Of a stretch of DNA of 7,673 nucleotides, positions 1 through 5,337 are shown in pieces. Made by a program: the position numbers and the translations under genes. The stretch is from assembly GCA_964463605.1 (NCBI GenBank), contig CAYXBZ010000043.1:1-7673 (forward strand). The letters are read 5' to 3'. This DNA is from DAOLOF01 sp964463605. GTDB lineage: Bacteria > Patescibacteriota > Microgenomatia > UBA1400 > PJMF01. Positions within the stretch are counted from its first letter, which is position 1. Every line of letters starts with the position of its first letter. The notes beneath the pieces were generated by a model. The model made no database searches and was not told the origin of the DNA. It saw nothing but the letters and a program-made list of their open reading frames with translations.

Positions 1-576
1 TTCTATTAATATTTGCTCAAAACGAGTTTTTGTTGAGTTTAGTAAGCGTAATCTTTCCTCAATATTGGTGTATTGGTCGGTAATATCTCTACCTGATACA
101 TTTTCTGAAACAACGCGGATGCCCAAGTCTTTGACCTGTTCCAAGAAGTTTGATAGTTGGCTCGTTTGCACTCTGACAGATATACTTCCAGAGGCACTTT
201 CTTCTGGTGTGTCAAGGTGAGAGTTGATCATAAACCCTTGATTTCCAGTAGCCAGTTGATGAATGCTTTCTAATGTTTGGGCTACATCCTCAACCTTCAT
301 CGACAGCCAGGTGTCAGTGACTACCATTCTGTCTTGAGCTGGAGCTCCGGCTGAATACTCAGCGCTTTCCATCCTTATCTTTTGGGGAGCTGGAACACTC
401 ATGGTTCCCAGGCCAGCAGAAGGAGCATATCCGTAATCAACCACTGAGTCGTTCATCACTTGATAGGGTCTTGGGATGATTGCAGTTCTTCTAATCAACA
501 CAATTGCCAATACCAAGATCAACAACGAGGCTAGTTTATTGTTTTTAATCCAGTTGAAGATTGAGTTCTGTTTCAT
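1..576 (-). CDS. DUF4349-type membrane-anchored protein, 3' end outside window
   Basis: An open frame of 192 codons starts at ATG (complement of 574-576) and continues past the left edge without a stop, so the C-terminus is missing. Residues 1-14 are polar and basic, about 15-28 form one hydrophobic segment followed by Arg-Arg, which suggests an N-terminal membrane anchor with the rest outside the cytoplasm. Residues about 82-192 match the DUF4349 pattern as I remember it: a strand-rich region with an SISVRV segment near 131-136, then SGRDITDQYTNIEERLR-like residues (161-177) leading into a probable coiled coil. DUF4349 proteins have no established biochemical role; they are usually predicted cell-envelope proteins. 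No Shine-Dalgarno sequence precedes the start. It is transcribed divergently from thrS from a back-to-back promoter. The family call is from memory of the motif, not from a search. Confidence 0.82.
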   Translation of the reverse strand, partial: MKQNSIFNWIKNNKLASLLILVLAIVLIRRTAIIPRPYQVMNDSVVDYGYAPSAGLGTMSVPAPQKIRMESAEYSAGAPAQDRMVVTDTWLSMKVEDVAQTLESIHQLATGNQGFMINSHLDTPEESASGSISVRVQTSQLSNFLEQVKDLGIRVVSENVSGRDITDQYTNIEERLRLLNSTKTRFEQILIE

Positions 577-609
577 TTTTGGAGCGTGGTTAATATGCTA
601 ATAAGGTCA

Positions 610-618
610 AGTATAGCA
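610..618 (-). promoter_or_regulatory. Extended -10 promoter for the DUF4349 gene
   Basis: On the minus strand TATACT (610-615) is preceded by TGC, giving an extended -10 element (TGnTATACT). No good -35 box is visible. The predicted start, near 603, leaves a leader of about 27 nt before the ATG at 576. Confidence 0.5.
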
Positions 619-640
619 CTTTTTTGTAAGCATTTTTACA

Positions 641-668
641 TTGATCTTAATACCTCCTATGCTATAAT
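641..668 (+). promoter_or_regulatory. Promoter of the thr leader-thrS transcript
   Basis: A perfect TATAAT (663-668) with an upstream TG one base away (660-661) makes a full extended -10 element. TTGATC at 641-646 is a fair -35 box at 16-bp spacing. The expected transcription start is near A675, only about 4 nt before the leader-peptide ATG at 679. The promoter stands back to back with the one for the DUF4349 gene, with the two -10 boxes about 50 bp apart. Confidence 0.8.
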
Positions 669-678
669 ACTCTCACCA

Positions 679-723
679 ATGCAAAACCAGTCTTTAACCA
701 CTACTACCACTACTAGCTCCTAA
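679..723 (+). CDS. Threonine-rich leader peptide of thrS (14 aa)
   Basis: ATG at 679-681 opens a 14-codon frame encoding MQNQSLTTTTTTSS, ending at TAA (721-723). Codons 7-12 are ACC ACT ACT ACC ACT ACT, six consecutive threonine codons. A block of codons for the amino acid handled by the downstream gene is the hallmark of attenuator leader peptides such as ThrL, TrpL, HisL and PheM. The frame lies between a strong promoter and an intrinsic terminator upstream of threonyl-tRNA synthetase. The stop codon directly abuts the 5' arm of the predicted antiterminator, so a terminating ribosome would cover it. There is no room for a Shine-Dalgarno site if transcription starts near 675, so initiation would be leaderless or nearly so. 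The peptide itself probably has no function; its translation is the sensor. Confidence 0.85.
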   Translation: MQNQSLTTTTTTSS

Positions 724-766
724 CTGGAGGTTGTGGTATTTGTGGTTTGCAAATCTCAGCCTCCAG
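724..766 (+). promoter_or_regulatory. Antiterminator helix (2:3) in the thrS leader
   Basis: CTGGAGG (724-730) is perfectly complementary to CCTCCAG (760-766). The helix extends by U731-G759, U732-A758 and G733-C757 to 10 bp. It uses nearly all of the terminator's 5' arm, so the two cannot coexist. Its 5' arm starts at the base after the leader stop codon. Confidence 0.82.
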
Positions 767-782
767 AAACGGAGGTTTTTTT
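758..782 (+). terminator. Intrinsic terminator (3:4) of the thrS attenuator
   Basis: CCTCC (760-764) and GGAGG (771-775) form a GC-rich stem, extended by G759-U776 and A758-U777, with the six-base loop AGAAAC. Seven T's follow (776-782). It lies between promoter and thrS on the coding strand, as expected for a conditional terminator. Confidence 0.88.
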
Positions 783-868
783 AATGGCTGAGCTTAAAAA
801 AATAATCAACTAACTTCAGCCAACTCCAGCTGTCAAAAAAGGTCATATCCATTACAATAAAAACACTT

Positions 869-2725
869 ATGTCCAAAAATAACCAATCCCACCAATCTAG
901 CAATGACGCTCAAGATCTCGTGAGTCTACGCCACACCACAGAACACGTCTTAACCTATGCCATGCAGCGGCTGTACGGCAAAGACAAGATCATCATGGCG
1001 ATGGGCCCGGCTACCGATGACGGCTTTTATTTTGATTTTGATACACCAGATGATTTTTCGGTGAGCGAGGAGATGCTCAAAGAAATTGAGAAAGAAATGT
1101 TAAAGCTGATGAAGGCTGGCTTAAAGTTGCTTCGTTTGGAGTTGAACATTCCTGTGCTGAGGCAAGTTTTTGCTGGCAACCCCTACAAGCAGGAGTGGTT
1201 GGATGGGATAGAAGACAATCAAGAACAAGCTACCGTTTATTTGATGGGAACAGAGGAGCAGCTGGAGCATGATCAGGAGTTGTTGGAACAAGCTCAAGAT
1301 TCAGACAAATTAGACCCAAACTCTTTGCAGTCTTTCGTTGACTTATGCAAGGGTCCCCATCTGGAATCAACCAAACAGATCAGAGCATTCAAGCTTCTTT
1401 CAATTGCCGGCGCTTATTGGCACGGTGACGAAAAGAACAAGATGCTCACTCGTATTTACGGTACGGCCTTTCCCACTAAAGAAGAGCTGAAGCATTTTCT
1501 GTGGCAGAAGGAAGAAGCCAAGAAGCGCGATCACCGCAAGATCGGGCAGAAGCTGGATCTGTTTATGTTTGATGAAGAGTTTGGCCAGGGTCTACCGCTG
1601 TACAAGCCCAAGGGAGCGATGCTGCGCAAGCTGATCATGGACTTTGCTTTCGAGACATACTTAAAAAGAGGCTATCAGCCTGTCTCTACACCTCACATTG
1701 CTCGTCAAGGCCTGTGGGAGACTTCCGGTCACTGGAACTTTTACCGCGACTCAATGTACTCGCCCATGGAGATTGACGATGAGCAGTATTTACTCAAGCC
1801 AATGAACTGTCCGGGTCACGTCAAGATTTATACATCAGATCTGCACAGCTATCGGGATCTACCGGTACGCCTGGCCGAGATGGGCACGGTTTACCGCTAC
1901 GAAAAGTCAGGAGAGATTAACGGAATACTTCGTCCACGGGGCTTTACTCAGGATGACGCGCATATTATTTGTACTCCCGATCAGCTAAAAAGTGAGCTGT
2001 TGGAAGTGATCGACCTCACAAAGTACATTTTCAGCAAGTTTGGCTTTAGTGAGCCAAAAATAAGTTTGTCGGTTCGCGATCCCGAAAACAAAACCAAGTA
2101 TATGGGTGATGACGACAAGTGGCAGTTGGCTGAAGAGGCTTTGGAGGCTGCTCTCAATGAAAAGCAGATTTCTTACGAGCGTATCGAGGGGGAGGCAGCT
2201 TTTTATGGTCCCAAGATTGACTTTATGTTCGAGGATGCTTTGGGTCGAGCGCAACAGCTAACTACCATTCAAGTTGACTTCAACTTACCCGAAAAGTTTG
2301 GTATGTACTTCATCGACGAAGAAGGTGAGAAGCAGCAACCTTTTATGTTACATCGAGCCTTGTTAGGCTCTTTGGAAAGGTTTATGGGCGTGCTGATCGA
2401 GCACACCGCTGGCAACTTTCCTCTCTGGGTGTCGCCAGTGCAAGCCAAAGTTCTGCCGATCACCGACGATCAAATTGAGTATGCCCATCAAGTAGCTGAT
2501 CAACTTAAGGAAGCGGGGGTTCGAGTTGAGGTGGACGACCGCGGTGCAACTTTATCAGCCAAGATTCGCGATGCCGAGACTCAGCGCGTACCCTACATGT
2601 TAATTGTGGGAGCTAAGGAGGAGGCTGAAGGTAAGGTGAGTGTAAGAGAGCGGGATAAAAAAGAGCAGAAGGTGATGGGAATGGGGGAGTTTCTAAGTGA
2701 CTCTGAGTTTAATATCAAAAACTAG
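869..2725 (+). CDS. thrS: Threonyl-tRNA synthetase, TGS-less form
   Basis: This enzyme charges tRNA-Thr with threonine using ATP in the cytoplasm. At 618 residues it is shorter at the N-terminus than the usual enzyme of about 640: it begins almost directly in the editing domain and has no TGS domain. Editing-site residues are present: H22 and H26 in HTTEH, and C160 and H164 in DLCKGPH. The class II catalytic core holds zinc ligands C314 (MNCPGH), H365 (DDAH) and H495 (MLHR), the motif 2 arginine R357 in RPRGFTQDDAH, and motif 3 GSLERF (R504). The anticodon-binding domain spans about 520-612. An extra charged segment of about 28 residues (about 128-155) separates the YLMG strand from FVDLC. 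The start at 869 has no Shine-Dalgarno site, but no in-frame upstream extension looks coding. Expression is probably controlled by the leader attenuator. It converges on rplA, 50 bp away. Confidence 0.98.
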   Translation: MSKNNQSHQSSNDAQDLVSLRHTTEHVLTYAMQRLYGKDKIIMAMGPATDDGFYFDFDTPDDFSVSEEMLKEIEKEMLKLMKAGLKLLRLELNIPVLRQVFAGNPYKQEWLDGIEDNQEQATVYLMGTEEQLEHDQELLEQAQDSDKLDPNSLQSFVDLCKGPHLESTKQIRAFKLLSIAGAYWHGDEKNKMLTRIYGTAFPTKEELKHFLWQKEEAKKRDHRKIGQKLDLFMFDEEFGQGLPLYKPKGAMLRKLIMDFAFETYLKRGYQPVSTPHIARQGLWETSGHWNFYRDSMYSPMEIDDEQYLLKPMNCPGHVKIYTSDLHSYRDLPVRLAEMGTVYRYEKSGEINGILRPRGFTQDDAHIICTPDQLKSELLEVIDLTKYIFSKFGFSEPKISLSVRDPENKTKYMGDDDKWQLAEEALEAALNEKQISYERIEGEAAFYGPKIDFMFEDALGRAQQLTTIQVDFNLPEKFGMYFIDEEGEKQQPFMLHRALLGSLERFMGVLIEHTAGNFPLWVSPVQAKVLPITDDQIEYAHQVADQLKEAGVRVEVDDRGATLSAKIRDAETQRVPYMLIVGAKEEAEGKVSVRERDKKEQKVMGMGEFLSDSEFNIKN

Positions 2726-2748
2726 CTCTGAAAGAATTCAGAGCTAGT
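2721..2748 (-). terminator. Intrinsic terminator of the secE-nusG-rplK-rplA cluster
   Basis: A perfect 12-bp inverted repeat, 2721-2732 with 2737-2748, has a 4-base loop. Read on the minus strand, the stem is followed directly by TTTTTG, so it serves as an intrinsic terminator about 27 bp after the rplA stop. The stem contains the thrS stop codon (2723-2725), and the T-run is encoded by the last Lys-Asn codons of thrS. On the plus strand no comparable T-run follows, though the hairpin could define the thrS mRNA 3' end. Confidence 0.85.
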
Positions 2749-2775
2749 CAATCATTAAAGATTTTAAACTGGAAG

Positions 2776-3678
2776 TTACTCCACTTCCCACTCCACCTTG
2801 ACTCCAGGGCTCATGGTAGCTGAGATGGTAACTTTCTTGAGTTTATTTTTGAAGGCTTGAATTAAAGTCTCAAGATTTTCTACCAACTGCTTTGTTTCCA
2901 TTTCGGTATTGCCAATAGATACATGAATCAAGGGTGCTTTGCGCTCTGTCTTGAGTACCATGGTGCCGGCACTTAGCTCATCCTTTCTTTGTTCTGGATT
3001 GGTGGTAAGAGTGCCATTTTTTGGATTGGGCATTAAGCCTTTTGGGCCTAAAACTGGAGCAAACTTGGTGAGCTTGCTCATCGATTGCGGTGTAGCTAAC
3101 AAAACATCGAAATCAATGTTTCCGGCTTCAATTTTTTTGATGGTTTCATCCGAAAAAATCTCAATTTTTCTAGTTTGGCCAGTAGAGTGGGGTAAAGCTA
3201 GCTCTTTACTCAAGCCTACCTCTCGAACAGTCATGTGAGCGCTGATGGTGCCTGCAAATTTTGAGTAGCTTAGTTTTTTGACTAACTCGATGGCAGCGAA
3301 AGGATCGTAAGCTCTGGTGCGATCAATTTTTGAACGGACTGCTTGGTACTTTTTGCTTCTAACCTTTTTAACTCTGATAACAGTTGGCTTTTTCTTTTCT
3401 TCTTGCTCCAATCCTTTTTCATCTTCAAGCTTGTCAGACTTTTTAGACTTTACAGCCTCTTTTTTCTCTGGCTTTTCTTTTTTTTCATTTGCCTCAATCT
3501 CTTCAGCTTTTTTGGTTTTAGCAACCTTTTTTTTAGGCTTATCAGCCTTTTTTTCAGCTGACTTCTTTTCTTTTTTATCAGCCTTCTTTTCGACTTTTTC
3601 TTCTTTAGCCTGCTTTTTGGCTTCTTTTTCTAAAGCCTTTTCGTCAACAGACATATCGACTGGTTTTTTTGATCCCAT
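2776..3678 (-). CDS. rplA: 50S ribosomal protein L1 with long charged N-terminal tail
   Basis: L1 forms the mobile stalk of the large subunit, near the tRNA exit site. In many bacteria it also represses its own operon by binding mRNA. The protein has 300 residues against about 230 usually. Residues 1 to about 100 are a Lys/Glu/Ala-rich low-complexity tail (runs such as KKADKKEKK). The L1 core, about 105-300, carries the RNA-binding signature GPKGLMPNPKNGTL (211-224). Compared from memory with E. coli L1, the core lacks about 20 residues in domain II between the EIFSDE segment (173-178) and KKIEAGNIDFDV (181-192), and about 10 residues before KKVTISATM (281-289). The start at 3678 is fixed by a strong Shine-Dalgarno AAGGAG eight bases upstream, so the tail is translated. 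It is the last gene of the cluster. rplJ and rplL, which usually follow, are absent here. Confidence 0.97.
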   Translation of the reverse strand: MGSKKPVDMSVDEKALEKEAKKQAKEEKVEKKADKKEKKSAEKKADKPKKKVAKTKKAEEIEANEKKEKPEKKEAVKSKKSDKLEDEKGLEQEEKKKPTVIRVKKVRSKKYQAVRSKIDRTRAYDPFAAIELVKKLSYSKFAGTISAHMTVREVGLSKELALPHSTGQTRKIEIFSDETIKKIEAGNIDFDVLLATPQSMSKLTKFAPVLGPKGLMPNPKNGTLTTNPEQRKDELSAGTMVLKTERKAPLIHVSIGNTEMETKQLVENLETLIQAFKNKLKKVTISATMSPGVKVEWEVE

Positions 3679-3686
3679 AGTATGAT

Positions 3687-3692
3687 CTCCTT
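3687..3692 (-). promoter_or_regulatory. Shine-Dalgarno site fixing the rplA start
   Basis: On the minus strand AAGGAG lies eight bases before the ATG at 3678. It is the best ribosome-binding site in the window and shows that the low-complexity tail of L1 is part of the translated protein rather than an over-extended gene call. Confidence 0.85.
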
Positions 3693-3713
3693 ATGATTTT
3701 ATAATTTTTTTGA

Positions 3714-3786
3714 CTTAAGTAGTTCTCGTAGCGCATCTGATCTTGAGGAAACAGACGCTGGAACTTAAGCAGATACTTGTCTGCTT
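3714..3786 (-). promoter_or_regulatory. Structured rplK-rplA intergenic RNA, candidate L1 control site
   Basis: The 117-nt gap between rplK and rplA can fold on the minus-strand transcript. One long hairpin spans 3714-3769: CTTAAGTTC with GAAC/TTAAG split by a 3-nt bulge, then AGCG/CGCT, a 2-nt bulge, TCTG/CAGA and a 12-nt loop. A second hairpin (AAGCAGA/TCTGCTT, 3767-3786) shares three bases with it, so the two may compete. L1 is known to bind its own operon mRNA in other bacteria, which makes an autoregulatory role possible, but I do not recognise the L1 recognition loop. It could also be an RNA processing site. Confidence 0.4.
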
Positions 3787-3795
3787 TTTCTATTA

Positions 3796-4218
3796 TTAGA
3801 CGACCTTTACACCCATGCTTTTAGCACTACCGATGACTGATTTAACTGCAGCATCAAGGTTGTCGGTGTTCAAGTCTGGTAGTTTTTTTTCAGCTATAGC
3901 TCTTGCTTGATCCATGGTTAATTCACCGATGATGTTTGTTTTTGGCTCCTTGCTACCTTGTTTTTTTCCCAGCTCTTTTAAAATTAAAGCTGTTACCGGA
4001 GGTAGTTTAAGCTCGAAGGTGAATGAGCGGTCTTGGTAAACGGTTATCTCAGCAGGAATAATCTCGCCGCGCTTGTCAGCTGTTTTATCATTATACTGTT
4101 TGATGAAGTCCATCATGTTAATCCCTGCCTGGCCTAAAATTGGTCCTACAGGAGGAGCGGGAGTTGCAGCTCCTGCTGGGAGGTTTAACTTAAGAACATT
4201 AATTACTTTTTTTGCCAT
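3796..4218 (-). CDS. rplK: 50S ribosomal protein L11
   Basis: L11 binds the GTPase-associated region of 23S rRNA at the base of the L7/L12 stalk and takes part in factor binding and the stringent response. The 140-residue length is standard. The N-terminal domain has the proline-rich conserved stretch PAGAATPAPPVGPILGQAG (14-32) and NMMDF (34-38). The C-terminal RNA-binding domain has KLPDLNTDNLDAAVKSVIG (112-130) and SAKSMGVKV (131-139), close to the family signature. A Shine-Dalgarno TAAGGA lies five bases before the ATG. It follows nusG after 94 bp and precedes rplA after 117 bp, both wide for a gene cluster in so compact a genome. The upstream gap has a possible internal promoter and a direct repeat. 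Confidence 0.98.
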   Translation of the reverse strand: MAKKVINVLKLNLPAGAATPAPPVGPILGQAGINMMDFIKQYNDKTADKRGEIIPAEITVYQDRSFTFELKLPPVTALILKELGKKQGSKEPKTNIIGELTMDQARAIAEKKLPDLNTDNLDAAVKSVIGSAKSMGVKVV

Positions 4219-4237
4219 ATTTTTCCTTAGGTTGGTT

Positions 4238-4246
4238 ATTCTAACA
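4238..4246 (-). promoter_or_regulatory. rplK: Possible internal promoter before rplK
   Basis: On the minus strand TAGAAT (4238-4243) with TGT directly upstream makes an extended -10 element. No clear -35 box is seen. The predicted start lies near 4231, about 13 nt before the rplK ATG, which would leave the Shine-Dalgarno site just inside the transcript. Confidence 0.4.
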
Positions 4247-4258
4247 TATTTTTTTGTT

Positions 4259-4290
4259 GAGTGTAGTTGTGTTTACTCGAGTGTAGGTTG
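4259..4290 (+). repeat. Direct repeat in the nusG-rplK gap
   Basis: GAGTGTAGTTG (4259-4269) and GAGTGTAGGTTG (4279-4290) are spaced 20 bp start to start, close to two helical turns. The palindrome ACTCGAGT lies at their junction. They sit just upstream of the possible rplK promoter. They could be a protein-binding site or chance. Confidence 0.35.
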
Positions 4291-4312
4291 ACGCACTACA
4301 ACCATGAAGCAA

Positions 4313-4987
4313 CTAGATTTTTTCTACTTGCAAAAAGTCAAGCTCAACCGGCGTTTCTCGTCCAAAAATATTTATCAAGACTGTTACTTGGGCTTTAGAC
4401 TCATCAATCTTTTGAACTGTACCCAAGAACTCGGTAAATGGACCGTCAGTGATCTTAACAGCTTCGCCTTCGGTAAACTCAGCTTTGTACTGTGGAGTTG
4501 CCTGTTGGGCATACTTGGCAATAGCATCAACTTCATATTCAGGAATTGGACTGGGGCGGCTACTGGCTCCTACGAAGCCGGTTACTCCCTGAGTAGTACG
4601 AACAGCCAGCCAAGCATCGTCATCCATAATCATGTTAACTAACATGTAGCCAGGAAACACTTTCTCGGTAATCTTTTTACGCTGGCCCTTGCGGATCTGG
4701 ATTTTTTCTCTAGTTGGAATTAGAACCTTGATTATTTTGTCGGTGAGATTTAAAGTGGTTGCTCGTTGCTTGAGTGTTTCGGCAACCTTACCCTCACGTC
4801 CAGAGTAAGTGTGAACTACGTACCAATGAGCTTTATCATTGTCTTCATCAGCGATTCGAACTAAATTGGGATCATTGACCTCAACCTCTTGAACTTCAGG
4901 AGCCTCAACTTTTCCTGCTTCTTCATTTTTTTGCTGTTTGGTTTGTTCTTCTTGCTGTTTGTTTGTTTTATTATCTTTTTTGGCCAT
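4313..4987 (-). CDS. nusG: Transcription factor NusG with charged N-terminal tail
   Basis: NusG binds RNA polymerase through its NGN domain and links it to Rho or the ribosome through its KOW domain. The protein has 224 residues, about 45 more than typical. Residues 1 to about 52 are a polar tail rich in Lys, Gln and Glu. The NGN domain starts at AHWYVVHTYSGRE (53-65) and contains the conserved KVFPGYMLV (109-117) and GVTGFVG (134-140). The KOW domain covers about 171-224, with GEAVKITDGPF (174-184). The gene lies 47 bp after secE in the common secE-nusG-rplK-rplA order. No Shine-Dalgarno site is evident. The chosen ATG is followed by Ala-Lys-Lys, and an internal start would only shorten the tail. 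Confidence 0.97.
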   Translation of the reverse strand: MAKKDNKTNKQQEEQTKQQKNEEAGKVEAPEVQEVEVNDPNLVRIADEDNDKAHWYVVHTYSGREGKVAETLKQRATTLNLTDKIIKVLIPTREKIQIRKGQRKKITEKVFPGYMLVNMIMDDDAWLAVRTTQGVTGFVGASSRPSPIPEYEVDAIAKYAQQATPQYKAEFTEGEAVKITDGPFTEFLGTVQKIDESKAQVTVLINIFGRETPVELDFLQVEKI

Positions 4988-5034
4988 GGATTTTTCTGTT
5001 AATTTCCAATTTATATAGATTTAGTAGAGTAGCC

Positions 5035-5217
5035 TTATTTAATAAGAACTCTCATGAGTTGTTGCAAGAGATAATCAATTCCGCCAATATAAACAGCCGC
5101 CACTACACTTACGATAATCACAAGCACCGTCTGGTTAATGGTTTGTTTTTTACTGGGCCAACTGACTTTTTTCAGTTCAGTGACAACTTGGCTAATGTAC
5201 TTTTTGATAAAGTTCAT
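5035..5217 (-). CDS. secE: Preprotein translocase subunit SecE
   Basis: SecE clamps the SecY channel in the cytoplasmic membrane and is required for protein export. The 60-residue single-span form is typical of most bacteria other than enterics. An amphipathic N-terminal helix leads into the conserved E14-L-K-K-V-S-W-P (14-21), the family hallmark, followed by one transmembrane segment at about 30-50. It is the first gene of the secE-nusG-rplK-rplA cluster. There is no evident Shine-Dalgarno site before the ATG. Confidence 0.97.
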   Translation of the reverse strand: MNFIKKYISQVVTELKKVSWPSKKQTINQTVLVIIVSVVAAVYIGGIDYLLQQLMRVLIK

Positions 5218-5254
5218 ACGGTGATATTTTTGAAAAACTCGTGTCGAAGAGCTT

Positions 5255-5263
5255 ATTTTAGCA
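5255..5263 (-). promoter_or_regulatory. secE: Extended -10 promoter of the secE cluster
   Basis: On the minus strand TAAAAT (5255-5260) is preceded by TGC, an extended -10 element. The predicted start near 5248 leaves about 30 nt before the secE ATG. No convincing -35 box is seen. Confidence 0.5.
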
Positions 5264-5337
5264 CAATTCTTGCGGATGTTTAGGTCGTGTTACAATTTTT
5301 TATTCAGTAATGTCTGCAGAACGACCACAGATGATAT

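Larger units (their letters stand above)
675..783 (+). promoter_or_regulatory. Threonine-responsive transcription attenuator of thrS
   Basis: Four segments form the mutually exclusive helices of a ribosome-mediated attenuator. 1:2 pairs the Thr-codon block 696-710 with 733-747 (two 6-bp runs, AACCAC/GUGGUU and UACCAC/GUGGUA, around a 3x3 internal loop), with a small apical stem 717-720/726-729. 2:3 pairs 724-733 with 757-766, and 3:4 is the terminator 758-764/771-777. The inferred logic is as follows. A ribosome stalled on Thr codons masks segment 1, so 2:3 forms and thrS is transcribed. With charged tRNA-Thr plentiful, the ribosome reaches the UAA and covers 724-733, so 3:4 forms and transcription ends. 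Without translation, 1:2 plus 3:4 also terminates. The conserved T-box sequence (AGGGUGGNACCGCG-like) is absent, so this is not a T-box riboswitch. Confidence 0.85.

Noticed and set aside
784..813. Nine-codon frame (MAELKKIIN) after the attenuator terminator
   Set aside because: It is out of frame with thrS, has no ribosome-binding site, and overlaps the terminator T-run. It is probably chance.
675..868. T-box riboswitch controlling thrS
   Set aside because: The conserved T-box antiterminator sequence and the specifier-loop architecture are absent. The leader is too short, and the Thr codons lie in a translatable frame instead.
1985..2463. Minus-strand open frames inside thrS
   Set aside because: They are antisense shadows of a clearly conserved synthetase and resemble no family.
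3317..3685. Plus-strand hydrophobic frame opposite the L1 tail
   Set aside because: It is the Phe/Ser-rich antisense of Lys/Glu codons. Its apparent membrane character is an artefact of AAA/GAA complements.
3767..3790. Plus-strand terminator AGCAGA...TCTGCT followed by T's
   Set aside because: No plus-strand gene lies upstream of it. The stem is better explained as part of the rplK-rplA intergenic RNA on the minus strand.
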